The translations under genes were made by a program, and so were the position numbers. Shown here piece after piece: positions 18,529-28,888 of a stretch of DNA of 64,000 nt (positions are counted from its first letter, which is position 1; every line of letters begins with the position of its first letter). The stretch is from CBDDYU01 sp965235655 (GTDB lineage: Bacteria; Pseudomonadota; Alphaproteobacteria; Pelagibacterales; Pelagibacteraceae), in the NCBI GenBank assembly GCA_965235655.1, contig CBDDYU010000001.1:186001-250000 (forward strand), in the 5' to 3' direction. The notes beneath the pieces were generated by a model, which worked only from the letters and a program-made list of their open reading frames with translations, was not told where the DNA came from and did not search any database.

Positions 18529-19313
18529 TTTTTTTTTAATAGCAAAGCTAATTTACAATACATTTGTGGCGTTATATTTTCTGCCCTTAAATCAAATAGT
18601 TGTTCAAGAAAATTTTTATTTATCATTTCATTTGAAAATATTGTTTGTAATTTTTTTTTTAATTTTTTTCTTCTATTATTAAATAATTCCAAGGTAATTT
18701 TTTGTAAATTTTCAATATTAGAAATATCAAGCATTGGTTTTTTTAAAAGATCAAATACTAGTACTGATGAGTTTACTTTTGGTATTGGAAAAAAATTTTT
18801 TTTATCAACATCTATAATTTTTTTTATATCGTAAAAAACAGAGCTTAATATACTTATTCGGCCATATTTTTTAGAATTTATTTTTGCCAAGATTCTCTCT
18901 GCAACTTCTTTTTGAAACATTAAAATCATTTTTTTAGCAACTGGATATTTATTAAGTTGGTTAATCCATTTTATTAGCAATGGCAAAGATACATTATAGG
19001 GAAGATTGCTAATAATTTTAAAATCATTATTAAATTTTGATGTTTCATCAAATTGAAGCGCATCCTTAAATAGTATTTCATATTCATGATTAGTTTTTTT
19101 GTAAAATAAACTATCTAGATTTTCTTTAAGTGACTTATCTATTTCAATAGTAATAAATTTTTTTGGTTTTTTATTAATTATTTCTTTTGTAAGAATTCCA
19201 TCTCCAGGACCTATTTCTAATATTTCGTCGCTAGTTTTAATATCTGCGGCTTCAATGATTTCTTTAACGATAGATTTATTTATTAAAAAGTTTTGCCCAT
19301 ATTTTTTTTTCAT
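18525..19313 (-). CDS. rsmA: 16S rRNA dimethyladenosine transferase RsmA (KsgA)
   Basis: RsmA dimethylates two adenines near the 3' end of 16S rRNA late in 30S assembly. The 262-residue protein begins KKKYGQNFLINKSIV, has the SAM motif ILEIGPGDGILT near residues 35-46, and the catalytic SNLPYNVSLPLL near 102-113. The C-terminus is a helical domain with many lysines. It overlaps the pdxA stop by 4 bases; pdxA-rsmA downstream of surA and lptD is a widely conserved order. Confidence 0.96.
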   Translation of the reverse strand: MKKKYGQNFLINKSIVKEIIEAADIKTSDEILEIGPGDGILTKEIINKKPKKFITIEIDKSLKENLDSLFYKKTNHEYEILFKDALQFDETSKFNNDFKIISNLPYNVSLPLLIKWINQLNKYPVAKKMILMFQKEVAERILAKINSKKYGRISILSSVFYDIKKIIDVDKKNFFPIPKVNSSVLVFDLLKKPMLDISNIENLQKITLELFNNRRKKLKKKLQTIFSNEMINKNFLEQLFDLRAENITPQMYCKLALLLKKN

Positions 19314-20214
19314 ATTGTTTTATGAAATTTTTCAAAAAAATTTAAACAATATAAAAAACTTTTTGGATCAGCTTTGTTTTTTCCAATAATATCAGTTGCT
19401 GTACCATGATCAGGAGAGACTCTAATAAAAGGAAGACCCAATGTTATATTGATAGCAGAAAATTGATTAATATATTTAAATGTTGTTAAAACTTGATCAT
19501 GATACATGCCAATTAAAGAATTAATGTTATTCTTTTTTCTTTTGACAAAGCTAATATCGGGACTAATTGGTCCAATTATATTTTTTTTATATTTTTTTTT
19601 TAATTTTTTTAATGTTGGGATTATAATTTTTGTTTCTTCTGAATTAGAAAAAAAATCTATAGCGTTATGTGGATTGAATCCTAAAATACCAATTGTAGGA
19701 TTTTTTTTTTTAATAATATTTTGATAAAAAGTTAATATATTTATAAAATTATTTATAATTTTTTTACTAGTTAAATTTTTTGAAATATCTTTAACTTTTA
19801 GGTGAGTTGTTAAAGGTGATACAGAAAAATTATGATTATATAGTAGCATTGTTTCTTTTCCTGAACATTGAAATTTATTTGAAATGTATTCCGTTACTCC
19901 AGGAAAAGAATTGTCTAAAAAATCTTTTTTATTTAATGGAAGATTAATTAACCCATGTACTTTTTTTTCTTTATATAGATTAATAAATTCTTCAAAACTT
20001 TTTATTAAGTATTCTTTTTTTTTATGCTTATTCCATTCTATATTTTTTATATTTAAAATATTTGTATTAATAGAGTTTTTTAACAGTAGTTTTTTAGATC
20101 CTATAAATAAATAATTATTTTTATTTTTTTTTTAAAAAAAAAAAGAGATTTTTTTATTATTTCATAATTTATACTATTTGGATCTGAAGTTATTATAGCG
20201 ATAGTTTTTTTCAT
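19310..20214 (-). CDS. pdxA: 4-hydroxythreonine-4-phosphate dehydrogenase (frame break at a homopolymer)
   Basis: PdxA oxidises 4-phosphohydroxy-threonine in pyridoxal phosphate synthesis. The N-terminus MKKTIAIITSDPNSINYEII starts at 20214. The C-terminal part (19310-19849 in one frame) has LKVKDISKNLT, ILGFNPHNA, GPISPD, GMYHDQVLTTFK and the ending LPFIRVSPDHGTATDI. Between them the frame is lost at a run of 11 T and 10 A (coding strand); adding one base restores a continuous protein of about 301 residues. The canonical GDPxGIGPE start is degenerate here (TSDPNSINYE). It overlaps surA and rsmA by 4 bases each. Confidence 0.87.
20124..20144 (+). repeat. double homopolymer T10-A11 in pdxA
   Basis: Ten T (20124-20133) are followed directly by eleven A (20134-20144). 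On the pdxA coding strand this reads T11-A10, and the reading frame of pdxA is lost exactly here. Such a tract is prone to sequencing error, to replication slippage, and to RNA-polymerase slippage. Confidence 0.9.
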
Positions 20215-20792
20215 TTATAAAATTTTATTAAGGATTGTTCTTTTAATTTATTTAAATGATATCTTGAAAAAACACCTAACTTTTTATTTTTTTCTTCTAA
20301 AATTAAATTATCTTTAATTTGATTTGAATAATTTTCTTTATATTTTTCTTTTAGTTTTTGATCAATTTCTTTCATATTTATACTTATTTTCCATCCATAT
20401 TTTTTAATTATCAAATCATTCCATAGTTTATCAATTTTTATTTTTTCTTTGATAAGAAAAATTAAATTTTGATCTATATTGTTTAGATTTAAATTTAAAT
20501 TTTTAGATATTTGAAGGAAATGATTATTTATTAAACTATTATCTATTTTTAATTTTTCATTTATAATTTCTTTTTTTTTTATACTTTCTTCAATTAAATT
20601 ATTTAAAGCAATATTAACTTGTTGTTTTGAAATATCTCTATTATTTAAAATAGATAATATTTTCATTTCATAATCTAAGTCTATTTGAGTTATTGGATCA
20701 TTATTAACTGTTACTATAATTTTATATGGGCTAGCATATAAATAATTAAATAAATTTATGATAATATAAAAAAAAAAAAATTTTTTTACCAT
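20211..20792 (-). CDS. surA: minimal SurA-like periplasmic chaperone without parvulin domains
   Basis: The 193-residue protein has a signal peptide (hydrophobic residues 5-20, then YAS) and the SurA N-domain start YKIIVTVNNDPITQIDLDYE followed by helices (ALNNLIEESIKKKEII). E. coli SurA is about 430 residues with two parvulin (PPIase) domains; none is visible here, leaving only the chaperone core that binds unfolded outer-membrane proteins. The position between lptD and pdxA is the classical surA locus, and the ORF is intact from start to stop. Confidence 0.82.
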   Translation of the reverse strand: MVKKFFFFYIIINLFNYLYASPYKIIVTVNNDPITQIDLDYEMKILSILNNRDISKQQVNIALNNLIEESIKKKEIINEKLKIDNSLINNHFLQISKNLNLNLNNIDQNLIFLIKEKIKIDKLWNDLIIKKYGWKISINMKEIDQKLKEKYKENYSNQIKDNLILEEKNKKLGVFSRYHLNKLKEQSLIKFYK

Positions 20793-20800
20793 CTTAGTCT

Positions 20801-23215
20801 TTAATTAGACTCGCTCAAATTAGGTGCGATAGGTTGCCCAAATGGTTTTAATGTAAAAAATAGAGTTAAGTTATTACTTTTTTTGACATCATCACTTTCA
20901 TAGAATTTTTTTGATAAATTTAAGCCAATTTTAAAGCAATCGCTTTCATAATTTGCTTCTATGTAGTTATTTTCGGTATACTCTAATTCAAGATTTTTTC
21001 TTGCTCCAATTAAAAAATTCAAATTATTTTTAAAAGATTTTTGTATATTAGCTTCGATATATTGCTGATTTCCAATATCATGAAGTTCATAGTATTTAGT
21101 AGTTATGCTATGTCTACCATCGCCATAAGACATGGTAGCCTCATTTTTGAGTATTTTATCTAAATCATTAGATACATTAAAATTATAGTTCAAATTAAAA
21201 CCAGGTGATATTTGACTCAATGCAAAATTCTTCTTTATTTCTTCATTTTTAGCTTCACTTTTAAAAATAGATTGATCTAAAAAAAAATTAAAATTTCCAA
21301 CTATGTTTGAAGTTTTTTCATTTAAAGATGATTTTGTTGGCATTTTTGAATTTCTTACATCAGATAAAACTTGGCCAATAGAAAAATTAGTTTTTAAAAT
21401 ATTTAAATTTTCAGAATTTTTTTTATTTAATTCATAGTCAAAGCCATATCCTAAACTACCTCCAGTTTCTGGATTATCAATATTATTTAATCTATCCATT
21501 GAATATATATCTGCGTAATTTAAAATTTTATTGGTGCTACTTGCATTATTCATTGATCCAGTTGTAAATTTTGTAAAAATTTTAGGTGATAGTGTTTCTT
21601 CGGTAGTTTTTGTTAATCTTATTAATGGAATAGAGGTTTCTAATCCAATAGTTGAATATAGTTCATTATTTAAGTTTGACTTTGCTCCAGTTACTTTTTC
21701 ATTATAAATAGTTTAAGTTAGATACTTTTAATTTAATTGTATTTGAAGCTCCAATTTTTTTTATAATTTTTTGTTCACTATCTGCATGTACAACATTTCT
21801 TTGAATTATTTGTTTTGTATCTCCATTGTAATTATTAGCTTCAAATAAATTTGATAAAGTTATATTTTGATTAAATTTATTGAAAAAATTATTATACTCT
21901 AAGGATGGTATTTTATATTGGTATTTAGTATTTGGATCGTCATTCGATAAATTTTCATAAATTGCTGAAGAAATTTTTAATTTTTCATTATTTTTATAAG
22001 AATTAATTATAACTTGATTTGTTAATTGATTAACATCTTGTTTTACTAATTCAGTATTAATTTCATTTACGTTAAGATAATTTTTTTGAGAAATTCTTTG
22101 TATTTGTAAAGATAAGTCATTATTTCCAAACAAAATATTATTATTATACTGACCAGAAAAATTTAGAAAAAAATGATTTCTTGAACCACTAGTTCTATTT
22201 AGAGACTGTCCGTCATCAGTAGTTTTATTTAAGTCTCTGTATCCTGATGAATAACTGGTATCTATGTAAAGCGAACTATTTTGATTTTGTTTTCTATATT
22301 CTGTTAAGTAAATATCATTTTCATTTATCATAAAAAATTGGCGAAAATGTTAAATCGCTATTATCATCAATCGCCCAAAAATAGGGTGTTTTATAGGTTC
22401 TTCCTAAATTAGAAAAATTTTTTGTTGATACTGGTAAAAATCCACTTTTTCTAGAAACAGTAGGATCTGGATGGGAAAAATATGGGGTATAAAATACTGG
22501 TATATTTCTAATTTTTAAAACTGCATGTTCATGGTAGACCATCTTTTTTTTAGAATCTTGTGTTGTTTGATAGGTAGAAAGGCTCCAGTCTGGACACTGT
22601 TCTTTGATATTTTTTTTACCCTCAAAATTTTCACAAGTTGTGTATCTATTTTCATTATTAAATAATGATTTAAGTTTATTAAATAAATTTACTTTTTTTG
22701 TATCTGTTTTTATAGTTATGGTATCAGTATTATTATCAATTTCAGCAAATCTACTTTCAAATGAGCTTTTGTCAGTCAATAATCCTTTTACATTTTTACC
22801 AAAACCTTTGCTTGAATTTTCAAAATATTCAAATTCAGAAAATAAAAAAATATTTCCCTGCTTTTTCTTTATATTTTACATTATTAATTGCTTTAATTTT
22901 TTTTATATTTAAATCATAAAAAAAATCATCAGCATCTATTTCATTACCTTGTGTATCTTTGTACTTTGAATTTGATTTCGTTTTGATTAAGTTGTTTGCC
23001 TTATCATAAATAATGAAGTCAGAATAAATTTCTTTTCCAAATTGATCTTTTGCACTAGCCTCGCCCTCAGCTATTATAATTTTATTATTATCTTTATAAG
23101 TTAGTTTGATAGCATTAAGAATGTACAGAGGTCTTTCCGCATGTAAATTTTTAATTGTTAAATTAAAAATTAAAATTGTACAAATAAATATAGATATTTT
23201 ATTTTTAATTTTCAT
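20801..23215 (-). CDS. lptD: LptD outer-membrane LPS assembly protein (three frame breaks)
   Basis: LptD is the beta-barrel that delivers lipopolysaccharide to the outer leaflet. A signal peptide is followed by the OstA-like domain (YILNAIKLTYKDNNKIIIAEGE) and the region HAVLKIRNIPVFYTPYFSHPDP, a strong LptD signature. An aromatic-rich barrel part follows, ending KPFGQPIAPNLSESN. The frame breaks at about 22844-22850 (A7 run), 22323 and 21710. Each is cured by removing one base, giving about 803 residues, a normal length. For example, YDKENDIYLTEYR is restored at the second break. The surA neighbour agrees. Confidence 0.9.
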
Positions 23216-24314
23216 TAATTTTAATTAAATTTATAGCACTTATAACAAGTATTAAAAATATTGGTATCCATACAGATATCGCTAGTGGCATTTTTCCAGC
23301 AATACCAAGTGCAATAGATAAATCATTTAAAAAATAAATGACAATTCCCAAAATTATTCCAAAAAAAACATAAATAAAATTACTATAATTTTTTTTTATA
23401 TTAATTGTAAAAACAGTGGCTAAAATTATCATTGAAAATAAATAAATTGGTAGAGATAAATATTTATGAAACTTTATTTTTAATTCATCACCAGAATAAC
23501 CTCTGTCATTAAGCTTTTTTATACTGTTTAAAATCTCCCAAAAAGAAATTGTGTTAGCATTGGTAAATAAATTTTTAAGTTCATTTATGTCTATAGATGA
23601 ATTTAAGGTGTAATCCTTTTCTTCTTTTTTTTGTGCATTATCATTTCCAGATAAAAGTTTCGTATTTTCTAATATCCACTCTTTTTTATTAATGAAAACT
23701 AACTTACTATCATATCTATTAATAAAATTAAAATCTGTATCTAGAGTATATATTGTTGAATTGTAAAATTTAGAAAAATCATTATCGACAATTTTATCAG
23801 CTCTAATTATTTTATAATTTTGTTCATTTTTTTCCATAAACCAAAGTCCAGAGTCATTAATGACAATTAAATTATCGTTCTGAGAATAATTTCTTTTATA
23901 TTTTTCGTAAAATTTTATACCCTCAGCAGAAATAGGTGTTATTGCGAAAATAATAAATAATCCAATACCAAAAGATAACAAGGCAGGAGTCAAAATTGAT
24001 AATAAGTTAGAAATTCCCGATAGTTTTATTGAATTAAGTTCATTATTTTTTAAAAATTTTACAAAGAAAAATATCCCGGTAAATAAAAAAATAAAGATAG
24101 AGGTTTCTATTAAAGTGTTGATTGTTTTTAAGGTTGTTAAAATTATCAAACTTAATAAAAAATTTTCTATTTGTTTATCTTTAAAAAAAATTAATTCTTC
24201 TACAAAATTTGTTAATAATGAAATAGATAAAAAAACAAGTAATACTATTAAAAAACACTTGGTAAATTCATAAGATAAATATTTAATTAGCGTTTTTGGT
24301 AAATATTTTTTCAT
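23205..24314 (-). CDS. lptG: LptG, LPS export ABC transporter permease
   Basis: The 369-residue YjgP/YjgQ family protein has six membrane helices (three N-terminal at about 15-40, 60-85 and 100-125, and three C-terminal from about 280) around a periplasmic beta-rich domain. With LptF and the LptB ATPase it extracts LPS from the inner membrane. The N-terminal LIKYLSYEFTKCFLIVLLVFL and the coupling segment NELNSIKLSGIS are typical. It overlaps lptD by 11 bases and abuts lptF. Confidence 0.92.
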   Translation of the reverse strand: MKKYLPKTLIKYLSYEFTKCFLIVLLVFLSISLLTNFVEELIFFKDKQIENFLLSLIILTTLKTINTLIETSIFIFLFTGIFFFVKFLKNNELNSIKLSGISNLLSILTPALLSFGIGLFIIFAITPISAEGIKFYEKYKRNYSQNDNLIVINDSGLWFMEKNEQNYKIIRADKIVDNDFSKFYNSTIYTLDTDFNFINRYDSKLVFINKKEWILENTKLLSGNDNAQKKEEKDYTLNSSIDINELKNLFTNANTISFWEILNSIKKLNDRGYSGDELKIKFHKYLSLPIYLFSMIILATVFTINIKKNYSNFIYVFFGIILGIVIYFLNDLSIALGIAGKMPLAISVWIPIFLILVISAINLIKINEN

Positions 24315-25388
24315 TTATATATCGGCTCTTTCTTTAAAAAGTTTTTTAGTAAAAAAAAAGTTAAGGCAGTTCCCAATAAGTGGAAGCATATAAAAAAAAC
24401 TTTGTAGTAAATAATTTTTCGCACTAAGACCTATTAAAATTTCAATAAATATAATTAGTAATGTTGATAAAGAAAAAATAAATATTTTTAATTTTGTTAA
24501 ATTTATTTTTTCATTATTTGTGTATAGTAAAAAACAACAAAGAAAAGCTACGAATGGAATAAATAGTGGTTTAACAATTCTTTTATGTATTTCTTCCAAG
24601 TATATCTTTATTATTTTTTCTTAATTTATAATTTTTAAAAAGCCATAAAGTACTTCGTTCTGCTAATTTTGTATATTTTGTTATTTCTGTTTGGTATTTT
24701 GTAAAATCAAAAATTGTTTTTTCAAATTTTACAACTGTAATATTTTGCTGTTGATTTTTTTCATGAATAAATCCATCAATTAACTCTAAATAATTATTAT
24801 CATTAATATTTACAACTCTGCCTTTTTTTGCAATGATAGTTTTGAACTCTTCAAATATATAAATTTTTTCCAAGTTTCCTTTGTTGTCATTTTTATTAAC
24901 AAAAATAGTTAATTTTTTTAAAGGAGAGTTAAAATTATTTTTTTTTACTAAAGAATTTATCATAGAAAATTCTGAATTAGCCAATATCTCTCTTGATTTA
25001 AAATTTGTGTGATGGAACTAAATATACATAAAAAAATAGAGCTAAGATTAGTTGGTAAAAAAGAAATTTTGAAAATTGTAAAAGCAATATTTAGTTTGCT
25101 AATTCCTGCAAGCCAATATATTTCAATTTCTTTAGTATCTAGTAGTTTAAGTATTGTTAAAAAAGCTCCAATTAAAAAGCTTATAATCATTAGTTGTGAT
25201 ATAATTTTTGGAAATATTAATAATATAAAATAACAATAGGTTTTAATAGATAGGCCAGATTCTGTAATTAAATTTAAATTTTTGGCAGCTTGCGCAATCC
25301 AAATTAGTAATGAAAACGAAATTAAAACAAGCGCATATGATTTTAAAATTTCTGAGACAATGTAATTGTTTAGCTTGTTTTTAAACAT
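24315..25388 (-). CDS. lptF: LptF, LPS export ABC transporter permease (two frame breaks)
   Basis: This is the partner permease of LptG. The N-terminal part (24960-25388) has NNYIVSEILKSYALVLI and the coupling helix TILKLLDTKEIEIYWLAGIS. The middle part (24583-24984) holds the periplasmic domain, and the last part (24315-24599) begins EEIHKRIVKPLFIPFVAFL, the conserved start of the C-terminal helices. Breaks lie near 24990 (one base missing) and 24590 (one base extra), so the total length remains a multiple of three and gives about 357 residues. It is divergent from pepA across 36 bases. Confidence 0.87.
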
Positions 25389-25424
25389 AATTTATGTATT
25401 TAGTGATCTCGTTTATATTTACAT

Positions 25425-26892
25425 ATGATTAATATTTCTTACAAATTAAATAAAAAAATTAATACTCACATTTTTTTTGCTGATGAAAATTTCAATTTTT
25501 TAAGCAATTCAAGCAATATACTAAAAAAAAACATTAATATTATTAATTTATATAAAGAAGATTTTAAAAATTCTGAAAACGTTTTAATTGAAATTGTTGA
25601 AAATAGAACAAAGCATCAAATTTTTATTTTTAAAATTACATCAACTACGCTTGATTATGATTATCAAAAATTAGGAGGAACTGTATTTGATAGAATATCT
25701 AAATTTGAGAAAGTTAATTTATTTTTAGATAGTTCAGAATTAGTTAAAAAAAATTTCAATATTTTTATTAGTAACTTTTTTTTAGGTTTGTTTTCAAAAA
25801 GTTACCATTTTTCTGATTTTAAATATAAAAAAGAAAATAAAAATAAATTAAATAATATCCACATTATCACTGTAAATGAAAAAAGTGTTCAAAAGTTTAA
25901 TAAAAGAATCTTTAAATATATATTTAGGTATTGAGGAAACAAGAAATTTAGTTACTCAACCTGCGAATATTTTAAATCCAAAAAAATTTGTTGATGAAAT
26001 TTTACGGTTAAAAAAAATTGGTTTGCAAGTAGAAATTTTAAACGAAAAAAAAATGAAATCATTAGGCATGAATGCTTTACTTGGAGTGGGGCAGGGAAGT
26101 TCAAATGATTCTTATATGGCAATCATGAAGTGGAATGGAAATAAATCTTCAAAAGAAAAACCTTTGGCATTTGTGGGCAAGGGTGTTTGTTTTGATACCG
26201 GTGGTATTTCACTTAAGCCAGCAAAATTTATGGAAGACATGAAGTATGATATGGGTGGAGCAGGAACAGTTACTGGATTAATGAAAACTTTAGCTTTGCG
26301 TAAAGCAAAAGTTAATGCCGTAGGTGTTGTTGGATTAGTTGAGAATATGGCTGATGGAAATGCTCAGAGACCAGGCGATGTTGTTAAAAGTTATTCAGGA
26401 CAATCCATTGAAATTTTAAACACTGATGCCGAAGGTAGGTTAGTACTAGCTGATGCAATTGCTTACACAGAAGATAAGTTTAAACCAAAATTTATAATAA
26501 ATTTAGCTACGTTAACTGGAGCAATTGTAGTAGCGCTTGGCAATGAGTATGCTGGGTTATTTTCTAATGATGATAAATTAGCTAATCAAATTCAAGAAGT
26601 AAGTTTAAAAGATAATGAAAAAGCATGGAGATTACCTCTCAATGAAAATTTTGACAAACTGATGGACTCAAAAATTGCAGATATGCAAAATATAAATTAT
26701 TCAGGTGGAGCAGGATCAATAACTGCAGCTCAGTTTCTTCAAAGATTTATAAGAAACAAAACTCCATGGGCGCATTTAGATATTGCAGGTATGGCTTGGA
26801 CAAAAAAAAATACAGAAGTAACTCCAGAAGGAGCAACTGGGTATGGAGTAAAATTATTAAACAGACTAGTAAGGGAGCATTACGAGAAATAA
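25425..26892 (+). CDS. pepA: leucyl aminopeptidase PepA (one frame break)
   Basis: PepA is a di-metal M17 aminopeptidase. The catalytic domain (from about 25915) has RNLVTQPANILNPKKF, the metal-binding FVGKGVCFDTGGISLKP, NTDAEGRLVLADA and the final SGGAGSITAAQFLQRF. The N-terminal macrodomain (25425-25934) is weakly conserved but has GGTVFDRISKFEK. The frame shifts by one base between 25876 and 25934, just before the catalytic domain; correction gives about 488 residues, a normal length. Location beside lptF/lptG is conserved in proteobacteria. Confidence 0.92.
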
Positions 26893-26893
26893 T

Positions 26894-27292
26894 ATGGAAC
26901 AAACATTATCTTTAATTAAACCAGATGCAGTAGAAAGAAATCTAATAGGAAAAATTATAAACGTTTTTGAGGACAATAATCTTAAAATTGGTCATATGAA
27001 AAAAATACATGTAGACCGACAATTTGCAGAAAAATTTTATGAAATGCATAAAGAAAGACCATTTTTTAACGATCTTTGTAATTATATTAGCTCAGGTCCT
27101 TTGGTTGCTATGGTTTTAGAGGGTGAAAACGCTATTCAAAAAAATAGAGAATTAATGGGAGCTACCAATCCAAGCGAAGCAAAAGAGGGTACTATCAGAA
27201 AAATGTTTGCAATATCTATTGATAAAAATTCAGTTCATGGCTCAGATTCAGCAGAAAGTGCAAAAAGAGAAATAGAACTATTTTTTAGTTAA
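26894..27292 (+). CDS. ndk: nucleoside diphosphate kinase
   Basis: Ndk transfers gamma-phosphate between nucleoside di- and triphosphates. The 132-residue product begins EQTLSLIKPDAVERNLIGKI, has YEMHKERPFFNDL and the catalytic histidine in SVHGSDSAESAKREI near residue 117. It follows pepA with a one-base gap. Its TAA overlaps the reconstructed purN stop as TTAA (27289-27292). Confidence 0.97.
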   Translation: MEQTLSLIKPDAVERNLIGKIINVFEDNNLKIGHMKKIHVDRQFAEKFYEMHKERPFFNDLCNYISSGPLVAMVLEGENAIQKNRELMGATNPSEAKEGTIRKMFAISIDKNSVHGSDSAESAKREIELFFS

Positions 27293-27862
27293 TTTTTACA
27301 AATTTTATCTAAAGTTTCAGGAAAGAGTTTATGTTCTAATTGAAGAATTTTTTTCTGCTAAACTTATCGCATTATCTTTTTTTAAAATTTTAACTTTTTT
27401 TTGGGAGATTATTTTTCCACTATCTAATTTTTCAGTTACATAATGAACTGTGCAACCAGAGAATTTTTCATTATTGTCTATAGCTCGTTGGTGAGTATTT
27501 AATCCTTTATATTTTGGCAACAACGAAGGATGTATATTAATAATTGGAATTTTTAATTTTGTAATAAAATTAGAACTAAGAATTTTCATAAAACCAGCTA
27601 AGCACAAAATATCAATTTTTTCTTTTTTAATTATTTGAAAAATTTTTTTTTCAAAAGTTTCTTTATTGTCATTAATAACAATTGATTTAATTTTTTTATT
27701 TTTAGAAAAAGTTAATCCTTTTGCCTTTTTTTTATTTGAAACTACTAAATGAATTTTATAATTAGATTTTTTTAATAGAGAATATTTGTACAGTGATTGT
27801 AAATTTGAGCCTTTTCCAGAAATAAAAACACAAATTTTTTTTTTAAAATTTAATTTTTCCAT
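27289..27862 (-). CDS. purN: phosphoribosylglycinamide formyltransferase (one frame break)
   Basis: PurN formylates GAR with 10-formyl-tetrahydrofolate. Visible are VFISGKGSNLQSL at the start, ILCLAGFMKILSSNFI, and the catalytic INIHPSLLPKYKGLNTH with GCTVHYVTEKLDSG. Near 27348-27354 a run of seven A (coding strand) carries one base too many. In the shifted frame the family ending ILQLEHKLFPETLDKICKN appears and stops at 27289, giving about 190 residues. The start overlaps purM by 20 bases. Confidence 0.93.
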
Positions 27863-28886
27863 TAAATTTTATTTTTGTATTTTTATCTTTTTTTATAGAT
27901 CCTAAAATATATGGTTTAAATTGTTTTGAAAAAAAAGATTGAATTTTTTTAACATTATTTTTTTTTGCAAATAAAACAAAACCAACACCACAATTAAATG
28001 TTTTGAGCATTTCTTTTTCTTCAACACCCTGTTTATTTATCCAACGAAATATATTTTGTACTTTTATATTGTCTAAATTTATATGAGCGCAAATTCCTTT
28101 TTTTAAAACTCGAGGAATATTTTCCAAAAGTCCACCGCCGGTAATATTACAAGAACCATTAATTAAATTTAGATTTACTAGTTTTGTTATTTCATTCACA
28201 TAAATTTTTGTAGGAGTTAACAAATCATGAAAAAGTTTTTTATTTTCTTTTGTATATTTAATTTTTTTATCTTTTAAAATTTTTCTAATTAATGAATACC
28301 CATTAGAATGAATACCTGATGATGGAATTGCTAAAATTATATCGTTATTTTTAATTTTATTTCCACTTATAATTTTTTTTTTATCTATCGCACCAACAGA
28401 AAAACCGGCTAAATCAAATTTATTTCCGGTGTAGACTCCTGGCATTTCAGCAGTCTCTCCACCTGCTAAATAACAATTTGAAATCTTACATCCTTTTGCA
28501 ATTCCCTTGAGAATATCTTTATATTTTTTTGCAATTACTCTTCCTATTGCAATATAGTCTAGAAAGTACAAAGGTTTTGCTCCCTGGACAATTAGGTCAT
28601 TCACGCACATTGCAACCAAATCAATGCCAATTGTATCAAATTTTTTCATTTCATTAGCGATTTCAAGCTTAGTGCCCACACCATCAGTAGAACTAACCAA
28701 TACTGGATTTTTAATATTATATTGAGATAGATCAAATAAAGAACCAAAGCCGCCAATATTTTTAAAATTTCTTATTGAAGAACCTTTGATCTTTGTTTTA
28801 TTTGATAAATTTGAAATATATTTTACAAGTCTTGTTGTATTATTAATATCAACACCACTTTGTTTATAGGTAAATTTTTTTTGCAC
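27843..28886 (-). CDS. purM: phosphoribosylformylglycinamidine cyclo-ligase
   Basis: PurM closes the imidazole ring (FGAM to AIR). The 347-residue protein has TYKQSGVDINNTTRLV, the conserved FGSLFDL and VSSTDGVGTKL segments, the ATP-binding YLAGGETAEMPGVY, and ITGGGLLENIPRVL. The start is GTG at 28886. The divergent DUF2066 gene begins only two bases away, so each promoter must lie within the other gene. purM is followed by purN as usual. Confidence 0.95.
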   Translation of the reverse strand: MQKKFTYKQSGVDINNTTRLVKYISNLSNKTKIKGSSIRNFKNIGGFGSLFDLSQYNIKNPVLVSSTDGVGTKLEIANEMKKFDTIGIDLVAMCVNDLIVQGAKPLYFLDYIAIGRVIAKKYKDILKGIAKGCKISNCYLAGGETAEMPGVYTGNKFDLAGFSVGAIDKKKIISGNKIKNNDIILAIPSSGIHSNGYSLIRKILKDKKIKYTKENKKLFHDLLTPTKIYVNEITKLVNLNLINGSCNITGGGLLENIPRVLKKGICAHINLDNIKVQNIFRWINKQGVEEKEMLKTFNCGVGFVLFAKKNNVKKIQSFFSKQFKPYILGSIKKDKNTKIKFNGKIKF

Positions 28887-28888
28887 AA

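Noticed and set aside
24583..24984. Independent small genes within lptF and lptD fragments
   Set aside because: Each fragment is a consecutive piece of one known family protein in the right order, and single-base corrections join them into a normal length.
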